The notes beneath the pieces are model-generated. The model made no database searches. It saw only the letters and a program-made list of their open reading frames with translations, and had not been told where the DNA came from. The translations under genes and the position numbers were made by a program. DNA of 53,888 bases from Intoshia linei (Eukaryota; Orthonectida; Rhopaluridae), in the NCBI GenBank assembly GCA_001642005.1, contig LWCA01000106.1, positions 1-53,888 of the forward strand, written 5' to 3'. Within the stretch, counting starts at the first letter, position 1, and the number at the start of each line of letters is the position of its first letter. Positions 33,331-47,000 of the stretch are shown here, piece by piece.

Positions 33331-35099
33331 AAAAAAAATTGAGGACATGTTCCATTTAAAACAAAGGGTATGTTGGCATATCGTTTCGTGTTTAAATATA
33401 TTAATTATACAGTAGAATCTCTTTAATTTAATGTCAATTTCATTGAAATACTCTTCATTTTAAATATGCACATTAGGGTGTTCTATTTTATGAAAAATGT
33501 TAGAATTTGAAAGACGGAGTAGCTAGGTGGAGTGTATTTTTGAAAAAAAATAACAATCCGATGAGTCACTCAGAGATTGGTCGAGTAATGACGTTGCGTT
33601 GCTCAATTAACTAATTAACAAAAAATAGCTAAATTCAACTTTATTTTCATCTTTTTCTTAATTTTTTCATACAAAAACTTAAATTCTTGCTTCGTTTGCG
33701 GAGAAAAATTAAAAAAATTTGTATATTTAAATATATCGTGTTCAGCTACATAATTTATAATTGACTTTATTCTATAATATAATAAAAAAAAATGTGAAAA
33801 TTATAGTTATTATTATTTTGTTTTGTTGTTTAAACAATATTTTATGGGGTAAATAAATTTAGACACTTTTTGTAACGTTTCGAAAATTTTACTCATTCAT
33901 TTTTATATGAATATTGTAATTGATTTTGAAAATATCTGAATTATTTTATTTAATAATTACGCAATTTTTTCATTTAAAATTTTATGTTTCATTGAATCAA
34001 TACAGTGTAATTATATTTGTTTTTGCAATTTACAGAAAAGTTTTTACACTTTATTGAAAAATATTATAAAATACATTTATTGTAAACTAAAAACTAGAAT
34101 TGAAGAATAACGTTAATATATAATTTAATTTACAATTTTAGTCCGTAATCAGTATTACTTAAGATTTATTTAGTTAATCTTATATATAGAGAATTAAATC
34201 GTATGCCATATTCCATATACATTATGTTTGATGATTTAGCTGCTGTTAAAAGTTATTTAGAAAAAATTTATATCTATTTATTTTTATTAGGGTGATAAAA
34301 ACGTCAATTTAAAAATTGTAAATAGTCACTGTAGTTGAAGAATTCTTTGTATTGAATCAAAAGGCACTTTACATTAGGAGATTCTACTGTATATTAAACT
34401 TACAGTACATTTAATAAGTTTTTTACTAAGTTTAAGTGTTAGTGATAGAAATAAAAAACATAAATTATCGACTCGGAAACGTTATTCAAACAAGTATCTT
34501 TTACGTTATGCTAATCCATACGATTTACCTCACAATACACAGTTCAAATATATAAATAGAAATCAAAATATAGAATGTTATCATCATAATCCCACTATTT
34601 GAAATATTTATATTAATAAAAATTTTGTATAGAAAAGTTTCGCAAAGGTATAGTTTTAAAAATACATTTTAGAGTATTTATGGTATTTTTTTAAATTATA
34701 AGATTCTTAGTTTTTTCCGATTTACAAAAATGTCATTTTTAATCGAAAATATGTCAATTTTAAATTGATTAACAATGTAATTAATAATTGAATAAGCTTG
34801 AATTACTTAGAATTTCGATTTTTTTTAAATTTTAGAATTTAATTATTTAATTAAACGGTAACAGACGCATATACATTTATATATTGTTTATATATTACAT
34901 ATTTTTATAAAGCATAATTATTTTTTTTAAAATGTATGAATGTGTGATTTTTTAAATATGAAGAGTTTACATTTTCATGATTGTCACAATTGATATAATT
35001 GATAATGAACTCGATTATAATCATTTAATACATAGTTATAGAAGAATATAATAGTTAAAGTAAACATAAATACATGTATTTTATATTTAAAATTTATTC
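33331..35099. other. AT-rich stretch, nothing recognised
   Basis: No exon, RNA gene or repeat end was recognised in this 1.8 kb between the Helitron-like copy and the acidic ORF. Confidence 0.4.
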
Positions 35100-35524
35100 T
35101 TATTCATCTAAAGTTTCATATCCGGACGATAAATCATTAATAGAGGTTTCAGATTCTGATTCATAAATTATAATATCTTCAAAAATCGGTCTAATTTCGT
35201 ATTCCATTTGTCTTTGGACTCTCATTTGAATTGGATATGATTCTATGCCTTCTGGTACTACTGTATTGTCAAGGTTTTGATACAAAGTAGTTTCTGGTAT
35301 TTTTGCCAAATTTTGATTTTTTTCTAAAAGACATTGTTCATTCATTTCTTTAATTAGTGAATTATTTGATCTGCATCCATCATCTACTTCGTTGATATTA
35401 GAGGTGGTTGTAGAATGTATAACAGATTTAATTGTAAATGTATTTTTTATGTCTTTATTGGGAGACATGGTATCAATAGAGTTTTCTGAATTCAATTCAT
35501 TCAACATTTTTTTCATGGAATTTT
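35100..35524 (-). CDS. Acidic C-terminal exon of an unknown protein
   Basis: An open frame of 138 codons from ATG 35516 ends in SGYETLDE then TAA. It is rich in Ser, Asn, Glu and Asp, lacks hydrophobic segments, and has a negatively charged C-terminus (IIIYESESETSINDLSSGYE). A good acceptor (ACTTAATAG) at 35525-35526 lies in frame just upstream, so this is probably the last exon of a spliced gene whose earlier exons I could not find. It is likely disordered. No family recognised. The plus-strand zinc-binding ORF starts 370 bp away, pointing away from it. Confidence 0.5.
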
Positions 35525-35893
35525 CTATTAAGTAAATTTAAAAATTAATTATATGTAAAGATTCGAAAAACCTTTTAAATATATTTGAATATATTAAATT
35601 TAAAATTTAAAACAGTAAAAATTTTATTTTGTACAATGGAAAACATTTTGAAATAAAAAGTAATACGTTATATTATCATAAGTTACTGACATAGATAACA
35701 CTGATATACACTCAAAAAACTATCTTAATAAAAAATCTTATATGGTACTAACGCTTGTTAAATATGTAATGGCAAAAAAATTTTTTGAATCTATGTTGTA
35801 ATTTCTGCGATATAGAAGTTTTAATTATAATTAATATATACAATGTTTCTATACAAAATTTTAATTAAAAAGTTATATTTCAATTTACTAAAC

Positions 35894-36302
35894 ATGCCTT
35901 ATTTTTGCGAAAAATCGATCAAATTTTGTTTTATCTGTGGAGCGTACATTTTGAAGAGTAAAAAAAATATTCAATACATTCTCCTGGATTCAAGCAGAAA
36001 TTGGTATTATTGTATGAACATCAAGTGAATAGTGGATTCCACAATTTTGTTGTGGAACATGTCACACTGATATCAGTAATATAATACAACGATATGACAA
36101 CACAAAATGGTTAAAGCCCATTGTAGACACACAATGTCATTTTTGTAAATCAAAGCCTAATTTATTTTCAAAAAAAAGTAAAAACATTAAACCTACAAAA
36201 AATTTACATATCACTCCTGTATCCGTCAATGAATCATCTCTGGATAGCATTGACTCTATATCTCACCCTCCTTTTCATATTCATAGCCCCAAAACATTGT
36301 AA
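35894..36302 (+). pseudogene. Zinc-binding (C2..C2) protein ORF with a frameshift
   Basis: Part 1 (35894-36028) reads MPYFCEKSIKFCFICGAYIL and ends NWYYCMNIK then TGA. Part 2, in the +1 frame from 36033, reads WIPQFCCGTCHTDISN...TQCHFC, then a Ser/Pro/His-rich tail to TAA 36300-36302. Together the Cys spacing (CFICG; CCGTC; CHFC) and the Trp-x-Pro resemble an uncharacterised animal zinc-binding domain I recall from arthropod genomes (C..CG...W.P...C..C...CYFC). The frame break at about 36025-36033 also carries a TAG just before the Trp. No intron fits (only 8 nt available). So it is a recent pseudogene, a sequence error, or a programmed shift, in that order of likelihood. Confidence 0.55.
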
Positions 36303-38049
36303 AAGTAATTGTAAAATAAACTTTTATTTTGATTTTGTATCCATGATACCAATTTTGAGAAATGAATGAATCATTAATTAAAACAAAACTACGCGATAGA
36401 AACTACTCAAATCTTGTTACCATAAATGGAAGGATACGCTTATCAAAACAACATGAAGTTTTTCAAGATAGTCAATAAAAAACTGTTTTTTGATAAGTTA
36501 ATGTCATTTTTTTTAAATCGAGGTTCTATATTGAAAAACCATAGTTTGAATAGATGCCTCAAAATATTTTAAGTTAAATAGTATTTTTGTTAGTTAAAAA
36601 AAATAAATACATACAGAAAATAAAATTTAAATGTTTTAAAAACAATATTGTTGCGTAATTATTTCGGTAACTACGCGATAGATGTGACTGTAATTTTCAG
36701 ATTATAGGTTAACGACCAACCTTCTTCACTTCCCTTCACTAAACCCCTTCACTTTCTTAATAAAATTTTCGAGATAGATTTTAAAAAGTTTCAAAATATT
36801 GCACTGTGTAATCATATATATGAAAATTTTATGAAGATTTATATTTCAACACTTTATACCAGTGTTTTGAAAACATTTACTTTGCGGCTCATCTAGTAAT
36901 TTTTTTTTTTGCACAGAAAAACATTTTTAATTATATAAAATAAAAACTTACTAAAAACCCCCTTGAAAATCTGGTTAAAAAAACTTTTTAAAATATGGTA
37001 AAAAAATTCCCTAAACTCTACATTCAAAATGTAGTAAAAAAATTTCCCTAAAAACTACCTTCAAAATGTTGAATAAAATTAAAAAAACCCCTTTCAAAAT
37101 ATGGTCCAAAAAATTCCCTAAAAAACCCACTATAAAACTTGTTTGTTAATTTTTGTAAGATTAATTGGAAATTAGGACTAAAAGTAAAGCTAATTGTGAT
37201 TCACACCAGAGTAGATGAGTGTGATAAATGTGGGTCGTTTCTATTATTTGTAGATATAGATAAATATGTAGGTTAATTGAATTGAATTTTTTGGTGGTTG
37301 TTAGTAAAATATTAATTTGGTATCTAAAATGTATTCATGTCTAAGACATATTCTGATTATAAAAGTGCTTTTTTTGTTTGTTAAAATTCTGGTATTTTTA
37401 GTTATTGAAAAAAACGGCAACACACAGACAGACCTATAAACATTGAATTTCATATAAGTAAGTATAACTAGATATAATTTTGTGTACTTAGTTTGATGTT
37501 TAATTCATATATGTTAATTTTGATGATTTTAAAATCAGAGTATGAATTAAGAGTAAAATCAGATGCATCACAGTGTATATTTTTTAAATAATAGGACTCG
37601 TTCGATTTGAAAAAAGTATTTACCAGATTTTACTAGTACATTGCAAATTGCAAGGTACTGTATTTCCATTTTTATTTTCATTTTCTTTGAGCAATAAAAA
37701 TTGGACATAAATATAGTAATAGTAATATTTTTACATTATATCTTATTGAATTATCATAAATCAAATAGAATTTAAATTTTGTCGACGCGTTGTAATAAAT
37801 ATCTAATTTAATAATCAACGGCGAAACAGTAAGTCATATTTTCAATTTCTTATCATCAAAATATTTTATTAAAATATCAAACACACAATTTGAGGTTCTT
37901 TAAAAAATTAAAAATTATTAAGTGCTTTATTGAGTCTAATAATTACAAAATATTGTTATTTTAAAATAACATTTCTAACAATATGAATAAAAAAATATAT
38001 TAATATTAATGGTTTATGTTCAAACGTTTAACATTGATTATATAAGCAT
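36303..38049. other. Intergenic stretch with a degenerate tandem array
   Basis: No exon recognised. A CAGTGTTTTGAAAAC...GCGGCTC motif near 36866 looks like a hAT-type end. The tandem array at 36945-37140 is listed separately. The rest is AT-rich. Confidence 0.4.
36945..37140 (+). repeat. Degenerate tandem repeat, unit about 40-50 bp
   Basis: Repeats of the pattern ACCCCCTTCAAAATATGGTA followed by AAAAAAATTCCCTAAA recur about four times with drift. In composition it recalls the reverse complement of the minisatellite at 8291-8580 (GGTT...AACAGGGG), but the units are not clearly the same. Confidence 0.5.
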
Positions 38050-41000
38050 TTAAGCATTGACTGTATAAGTACTCTCCTCTCTAAAATATATAATAATATT
38101 ATAATATATAATATTTTATGTAAATATTACAGTATATTAGTATAGATAATAATTATTAAAATATAAAAATATTAATAACCTTCGACGTTTATTTTTAATA
38201 AACATAACAATAATGACTATGACGACAATGATAATAAATACAATTGCGGTACAAATCAGTATAATCATTTCAAGTCGACTGATGGTTTGGAAATCTTGAC
38301 AATATTTTCCTTGATAACCATTAGTACACCTATAAAAATAGAAAAATTATTTGCATATTATTAATTTATTAAATTAAATTAATTTACATGCAAATAGGTC
38401 GATCATTTAAACCAATCTCACACGTTGAATTATTTTTACATGCTTGAGTTGCTTCAAAAATTGAACATAAATCTTGGTCTATATTATTATCATTATATAT
38501 ACATATTAATAAAAATTGTTTACACCAATTCTGTCCACTTTTAAATCTAACATCTTTTAATATGTCAATAGAATTATTTTTTAAAGTGATACTGCTGTAT
38601 TTATCAGCATAACTTTTTATAACATTGAATGTATTGATAATACTTTCTAGTTCAATAGATTTATCATATATCACAAAATATTCCACTATTATACTTCCCA
38701 TTCTAAATTTCCATTATGATATGAATAATGAAAATTCAAATTACCTTAAATGTGTCACTTTTATTTTTCGTTTATGTATTAAACTCAACTATATTAACAA
38801 ATTAATCATATTTTAAATTTATGGATACCGATTTTTCTATAGATCCAATTAAAATTCTTGTTTTTAAATTTTCAATATCACTATATTCTTGCTTATATTC
38901 CATTTTCAATGTAATTTGAAAAGTAATGACTAAAAATGATGTATTAAAAGAATATAATCATTATTACCTTTAATGCATTTGTAATTGATACATTTTTCAT
39001 CAATATTGCATACATTTTCACAATTAAATATACAGTAATTTTCACAAAAATCATAAACAATTTCTATTACTACTTCATTTAATTTCTCATTGCAATTTGA
39101 ATCACATTCATTTTTAAGCTGATCATTATAACACTTTGAATATTCATTAAAACGACTAAAATTCGTATAAAATTACAGTCAATATATAACACTGTTCAAT
39201 ACTGCAAAATCCTCCACTCCAAAAACATTTAAAATAAAATAGAAATAATTATAAAGTATTTCCGAAATTTTTAGAAAATTTTGTAGAACAGTTTTCGAGT
39301 TATCTTAATTAATAAATATTGTAATGTAGAATAAGTACAAATAATAATGTATAAAATCAAGTAACATTGAAATGAAATTTATATATTTGTAGGTATTTAT
39401 ACAAATGAAATGACAGAAATTATGAAAATTGTCAATTGAAAAGTCATTTGAAGGAAACAAAATAGAAAATTTGATCGGTGAGTACTTCTGGCGATAATTA
39501 TTATTATATCAATGCTTTTAATAACTTTTGATGTATTTATATTTTTTTAAATACAAATTTTTACATAATTTTGTATATAGTTTAATATCTACTTTACAAA
39601 ATCTACTACAATTTGATGTATTTGCCTCCTGAGTTTGTTTTTTATCATATTAAAATAATAAAATATGGGGAGGTATTACTGGAAACATGCTATGTACTTG
39701 TACATAGCCAGAATATACAAAAAATATTTTACACATTTGCCAAAAGTGGTCATACCAGAAATATTATAAAATTTAGTTAGCAATTTATTATATTTAAAAC
39801 GAATATATAGAATGAATATATGCCGTAAATAATTTTTTTGATATGGGTACAATACGCCCTCATAATTATTAACCCTTTCACTGTTTGATGCAATTTTTAT
39901 GTTTTTCACCACACGTCTAAAATGTGCATCTTAATTTAAACTCGTATAATTTTATATCGCTATTGCTACATTGCTTTTATAGTTCAGTGTTTTATATAAA
40001 TTCGTGTTTATGTAAAAGAATAAGGTTTTTCAAAATTTTAGCTTGTATATCATATTATGAGAGAATCTGTCAATAGATTTTATCTTGCATAGCATTCTAT
40101 GTAAAACAGTGAAAGCGTCACAGGACTCTATCCATATGTCTTTTTTTATGATGATTTTTTCAATATATCGGTCTAAAAAAATATCTCTGGAAGTTGACAG
40201 AATATTGAATTTTGTTGAACAGTGTAATTATTAATCCTATGAAATGAATAATTTTAGTTTTTATTAATTTACCCTTCGTATTGCGTTAAATCAACTATTT
40301 TAACGTCTTTGTTAGCGATAGATAATATTTCATAAACATTAAAACATTTATATACTAACATTTTTCTATTGCATATTTCAATTTCATCTAAATTCGAATG
40401 AATAATAAATGATATAATTTTATCATACATTATTATTTATTAATATGTGACATATAATATATAGTGAATAATAAAGTAATACTTGATGAGTTACTGTTTG
40501 CAACAATCCATCATTTACTTATTTTATTATGTGAAATTGTCATTCGGTTAATTTAATAGAAATACTGTAGTTTAAACTAATTATCAGGGGTTGTAATTTT
40601 AATTTAATTTTTTCATACAAGCCAACATAATTTACAAACTGTTAGTCAAAAGTAGTCAAAATTTGGCTGATTTATAAATATGTTAATCAATCAAGATTTA
40701 TGATCATTAGCGTGTCACACCCATCAAAGAATCAAGGGTAATAAGCACTAAAAGTGTCTATTTTTAAAATAGGAAAACTAATTCGCAATCAAAAAAATTT
40801 AACGCTATCTATTCGAGTAGCCTTTGTCATTTTAAATATCACTTTAAAAATATTATGGAGAAATTAAAACTAAATTTTATTTTAACGGAAATTGGCGTTT
40901 GAGCTGTTAAACGTGGTACCGACTTTATAATATTGTTCTCCATGTTTAGTTATACAGTTTATTTTTTTAAATTTGTTTCTAACTTAATTTTTTTGGATTT

Positions 41001-44000
41001 TATTAACAATTTAATTTCTTGCATTCTGGCTATTTACATTATTTAAATTTTATTCAATGCATAATATGAATTGCATATAATTTAGCAGATATAACTATTT
41101 AAAAAAGTAACTAGGTTCACTGTTATGTACTACGTACAAACAGGATCTAGCTCTGTTGAGGGCACATTTATATTATACTTAAAAAATAAATTCATGTTGA
41201 AAATCTAACTTAAAAATCCTACTATTCACTATTATCTACCTTTAAAAGAGTGATTCCCAAACTTGTTTCAGGTGGAACCATGATATCTCATTACTTTTTA
41301 CTTTAAAGTGAATTATTCCATTTTAATTTTTCTTGTTAACATTTGCATAAAGAATTTTAAAAACAATTGTTATCCCATTTTTTTAATTTATTACATTAAA
41401 AAAATATATGAATACTAAAATGCTTTTTTGACCGTGATTTCGTCACTCATTCAGCTTGAAATTTTTTTTGTGTCTCAACAGGATACAACTGTACCATCTG
41501 TAATTTTTTTAAATTATAGGGCTGTTTTCATTTAAAAAAAATGGTAATGTGGGGTTTTGATCGTGAAAATTATTTTTTTTTAAGTTTCAATTTATGATAA
41601 TTTTTAAAATCAATATCACAGTGTATATTTTTTTAAACTCTTGAACTCGTTTGATTTTCAAAAAAAAGGACAATTGGGCTTTTTGACCCGTAACATGTGA
41701 GTTTGGCAAATTGCAATTTATCTTAATATACGTCCCGAAATAAACTGTAATTGAAATGTGGACTATATAAAATTCTAAGACTGGTAGTTATTTTAATTAC
41801 AGTTTTTTCCAGGACATAATCAAACAAACAATAACATAAACAAACAAATATTGCGTAGCATATTATATAAGTAAGGATTGTTAAAATTGTGAGTGCCAAA
41901 TGGAAAAAAATTAAGAACACATGGTCTAGCGAGATTACGCATTAGATTACATGTTATTACATTCAATAGAGTTCTGCATGTTAGATCGAAGCACGATTTG
42001 AACTAACATGTTAGATTAGAATCACAATCCGAAAACGAACTTCTAAAATTGTTCAACACAATTCGAATTACGAATCTGAAAATTTTCTTCAACACAGCTC
42101 AAAACACGAATTATAAACTTTATCCTTTACTTATGTAAAATATAATGTTTGTGTGTTTGTTGCCGCTAATTTAATAAATTGACCTGTCATAAAATTTACA
42201 AAAATTTCTAATAAAATTGTTGGCGAGTGATGTTTATATCTAATTTTTATTGTCCGAAATTGTGTCATTAATGGCCTGAAACCCAAACAGACCTTTTTTT
42301 TAAATAAAATCATTAACATTGTCGTAAATCTCAGACTCAGAAACTTACATCTTCATGGTCAAAACCATAAATTACCTTTGTTTTAAAAATAAAAAAAGTC
42401 CTAGAATTTTAGAAAACATAAATTATCAAATCGTTTTGAAAATCGTAAGCATTATCATAAATCACACCCTCAAAAAATTGTGTATTTTCAGGATCAAAAA
42501 CTGAGATTACTTACTTTATGATATAATGAATAGTAGTATTTTTAATTAAGATTTTATTGTATTTTATTTTGGTATAATTCATAAAGTAAGTAATCTCAGT
42601 TACTCAGTTAATCTCAGTTAGAGCTTGCTGATGTTTGTACAAAGTACAGTCAAGCTAGTAATTAATGATAATTATTGATTTAAATTATTTAATTAAATTT
42701 AATCCGAGGTCGAAGAAGATTTTTAGATCACACCAAATCATGCTTAGAACGGCTTTGCAGAACTCTATCATGTATTAGATACAATGTCACACATTTTTAA
42801 TATTATTAACATTTAAATAAAAAAATACCATGGTTAGTTGATACAAAAATATTAGAGCAATTAAATTTTAATAAATGTAATCGTTCTTTAATATTTTCCA
42901 ATATTTTTATAATGTCAGATGGGCATATTTGAATGTAAGAATTAATTTCATCCAGTTTTTGTTGAAATTCGTAATCACTAAGTAAATATAATATATTTAT
43001 ATATATCCGTGATTAAGATTCTGACTATTCAACGCTAACATTGATATCTCTATTATATATTATTATTTATTATCTTATCATTATTAAATACTATATTTCA
43101 TATTAGAGATGATTTCAATATACATACATATGTATACATTATGTATAAGATTATTTATCTGCAATAAGGGTAGGTTTGCAATCAATACTATTTTATTATG
43201 GAAATATTGACATTATTAAAATGTAATTTGAATTAACATAATTAATATAACTAAAATCATCAATGGATTACATAAATAGTTTTCAATATTGAATTTAAAA
43301 AGTATTATTACTTTCACTGAATAAAACATTACACATTTAATTTTAAATTACAGATTGATCCATCAAAAATGACATTACGTAGTAAACTGATACGACAATA
43401 TATTTAAGTTTTTCGTGGTTATGTGCTTTGTTGAAAAATTGTGATCATAATCATTTTAAAATTTAAATCCGCTATTTTATTTAAATTTAAATATTAATAT
43501 GTTAATACGACCGTCCTCTATATTATTATGATTTCACTACTGACAAAACAGATGTGTTGAAGAACATTATCCATGTATATATACATTATCCCAGTTAACG
43601 GAATTTATCTTTACGGTACGTTACAGAGCTATATGTATGTAATCTTCACGTAATTTTTAGGTGAATTTAATGTAAATACAGTGCACCCCTATGATAACGA
43701 ACCCTCTTGTTAACGAACTTTAGTAATTAGCAACTTATTAATCAATATCTATAGATAAATTCGATAATAAAGCTATATAAGCATTAAATATACACAAAAG
43801 TTTATTTTTGCACGTGACTGCTTTGATTTATAATTAATTTAATCATTTTTTCAATAACGAACAACGAACAGGTTTTTTTAATTTTTATTTATCTTTCCCC
43901 TTAGATAATGAACATAAAAAAAATAATAATGGCAAGAAAAGGATTCGACTAACCTACAAAGAGAAAAATAACTTCATTTCATTTGTAGAGAATAATCAAA

Positions 44001-47000
44001 ATTACAAACAAAGAGATTTATCTGAAAAATATCAAATATCTCTTGGAACAGTGAATACTATTAAAAAAATCTTTTCCGTTATCGAAAACTTTCATCATGA
44101 AATAAGGAAAATGAGAAAAAAAAAAAGTTTATTGTAGATTTTTTGTCTAGGAAGCAATAAATTAATTTTAAATATTATTTTTACATATTTTGTTTGTTAT
44201 CTTTCGATAACGAACTTGGAAAAAAATGATGACTAAATATTCGTTATCAGAGGGGTGCACTGTATTTATAAATAAATTTAAATTCACAGATACACCATTT
44301 TTTATTACACCGTAAATTTTACTATCTGCAAAAAGTAAATTGCATTAAATGAATGATTGATGTAAGAATTCCGTTAACCAGAAATATGGTTTTTATTTTA
44401 AAAATTACGTGCAAAATTGATGAAATTCTGGTTTTGATTTACATTTTATATTAATATAGTTAGAATATACTTCGTTTATAGTAATTAATACTTGATCAAT
44501 TTCACACTTTTTAACTGGTTGAATAGTAGTTGAAATGATTGGTCCTATTGTTGGTTTTATCGAACTACTTTTAGTTTGACACTCTTTATTTCTGCAAATG
44601 CAACGAAATTTATATTCAAATATATCGATGCGTTCATTGATACATTGACCTTCTTGGCAAGGTAATTGTAGACAATGTTGATGACATAAAGTGTTTGCTT
44701 TTATAAATAAATCACAAATTATATCCGTTTTATTTGTGTTACACAATTCTTTTACATAACTTTTTCCCAAACAATTCATTAATTCCTGAGAAACACTAAT
44801 TTTAAAATATTATGAAATCAGGATTTTTCCAACATGTATGCATAATTATTAACTGATTATTAACATACATACATATTAGAGTTCTGCAACACGAACTTCA
44901 GATCGTGTTGAAACGTTTTTTTATTTCGTTTTCGTGTTCGGATCCTGTTTAAAAATTTTTATATTTTGTGATTTTCGTCGTGTTTAGATCGTGTTTACAA
45001 AATTTAAATATTTCGTGTTTTAAGTTTTTAACTAACTAATCTTTAACTTAATTTAATTAATTTTTGTTAAATTAAATTTTAACCGTATTTCGAATCGTGT
45101 TGAAGTATTTTTTATATTTCGTGTTTCGGACTAAAATTTTTCGTTTCGTTCGTACATATCACCTCAACATGATCCGATGCAGAACTCTGATACATATATA
45201 GATTAGGGCTGTTCAAAAAAAATTAGCACATGAGCAAAGAGTATGCTTTGATATGTGAAAAATAATATGCCATTATTAAAAATTCTCAATTCTTAAAACA
45301 CATTAAGCGGAATTCAATTAATAACCTTAAAATCCTAACTTATATAATATGCTACGCTATTTTTGTTTGTGTGTGTGTTAAGCTTTATTCAAATGACTAC
45401 CCGTCTTAGAATTTCTTAAAGACCACATTTCAATTACAGTTTATTTCGGGACGTATATTAAGATAAATTGAAACCTCCCAATTTCACATCTTTCGGGTCA
45501 AAAACCTTAGTTGTTCCTCTTTTTGAAAATCAAACGAGTTGGATAATTTAAAAAAATATATAAGCTGATACGGATTTTAAAATCACAAACATTACCATAC
45601 ATTTAAATTTGAAAAAAATATATGTTTAGGTCCAAAACCCCAAATTACCCTTCTTTTTTTAATGAAAACAGCCCTAAACTTTCAAAAAAATTACAGGTTT
45701 TACAGTTGTATCCTGTTAACACACACAGAAAATTTCAATCCGAAAGTACAGTTGTATCCTGTTAACACACATAAAAAATTTCAATCCGAATAAGTGACGA
45801 CCTTCACGGTAAACAAAGCATTTTAGTATTCTTATATTTTTATCCGAAATATTTTATTAAAAAAAAAAATATTATCATAGAGCTTATTGTTATAAATACT
45901 AAATTTCAGCAACATCAATCTACGTTGATAGTAGTACCTACTAATAGATAATGATGGAAATTTTCAAAATAAGTATATCAAAATTTCGATAATCTATGCA
46001 ATTTCTAATTGGTTATTTTTAATTTTATATTCTATAATATTATTGTATATATTATTATAATACATCATATAATTTTAAAAAATTCATACGAACAATAATC
46101 TGGAAGATTTCGAACAATGCAATTATCAAATAAATCCAATTTGTCATCTGAATATTGTTCAGAGCAGATAGTGAAAGGAACTATACTTAACATTGATTGT
46201 ATATTAATAATGCAATGTTTGTATTCATTTTTCTGACAACCTTGAAATACACTACATTTCAATCCAGAATATCCTAAATCGCAATCACAATTATAATTAT
46301 CTCCCATTCGGATGCAAGTTCCATGTAAACAGGGATTTTTTTTGAAACAAATATGAACATTTTTTTCGTCAAACTGTTTAAATATAGCCCATTTCCTAGC
46401 TTGTAAAAATGCTTTCAATTCATTTGATTCAGCAACATTACAAGACACATCAATAAGTATACTGTTATAGATACAATTATCGGTATTTTCGAAATATTCA
46501 TACATTTCTTCCAAACTGATTGTATTATTTAAAAAATTGGCAATTGGCATATATTGGCTAATATAAACAATATTATCAAAATCATAAATACACTTTTTTC
46601 CAGTTAAACATTTTTGTTTTGATGGTTCAAATTCAGATAAAATTAGTGAAGTGAATTCAATAATACCTGGAATACTATTGATTATACATTTTGATATATA
46701 TTTGACTACACAAGAATGTATATCGTATAACAATTTGTAATTATTGTATAAATATGGTATAGTAGGTAAACCCAACTTGATCTTTAACAAATCTAATAAA
46801 TTTGGTTTCAAACAATTCATATTAATTGTATCTATTAAACTTGAATATGTTTCTTCATCAGAATTAATACAATATATTATATTAATAAATATTTGATTAT
46901 TTGACTTATTACAGATATTTTGAATATAATGTGTTAAATGTGTAATAATGTCATTAATCATTAAAATTGATGTTGTTTTACAATTATAAATGAAATAATT

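Noticed and set aside
41723-42319. Two minus-strand ORFs of 62-65 codons
   Set aside because: They overlap Helitron-like sequence in a giant-gene intron, with low-complexity translation.
46065-46089. Giant protein ending at the TGA near 46065
   Set aside because: A GT donor at 46089 and an acceptor at 44796 join in phase to an exon that continues the internal repeat pattern with exact Cys spacing (eight residues between YC and C).
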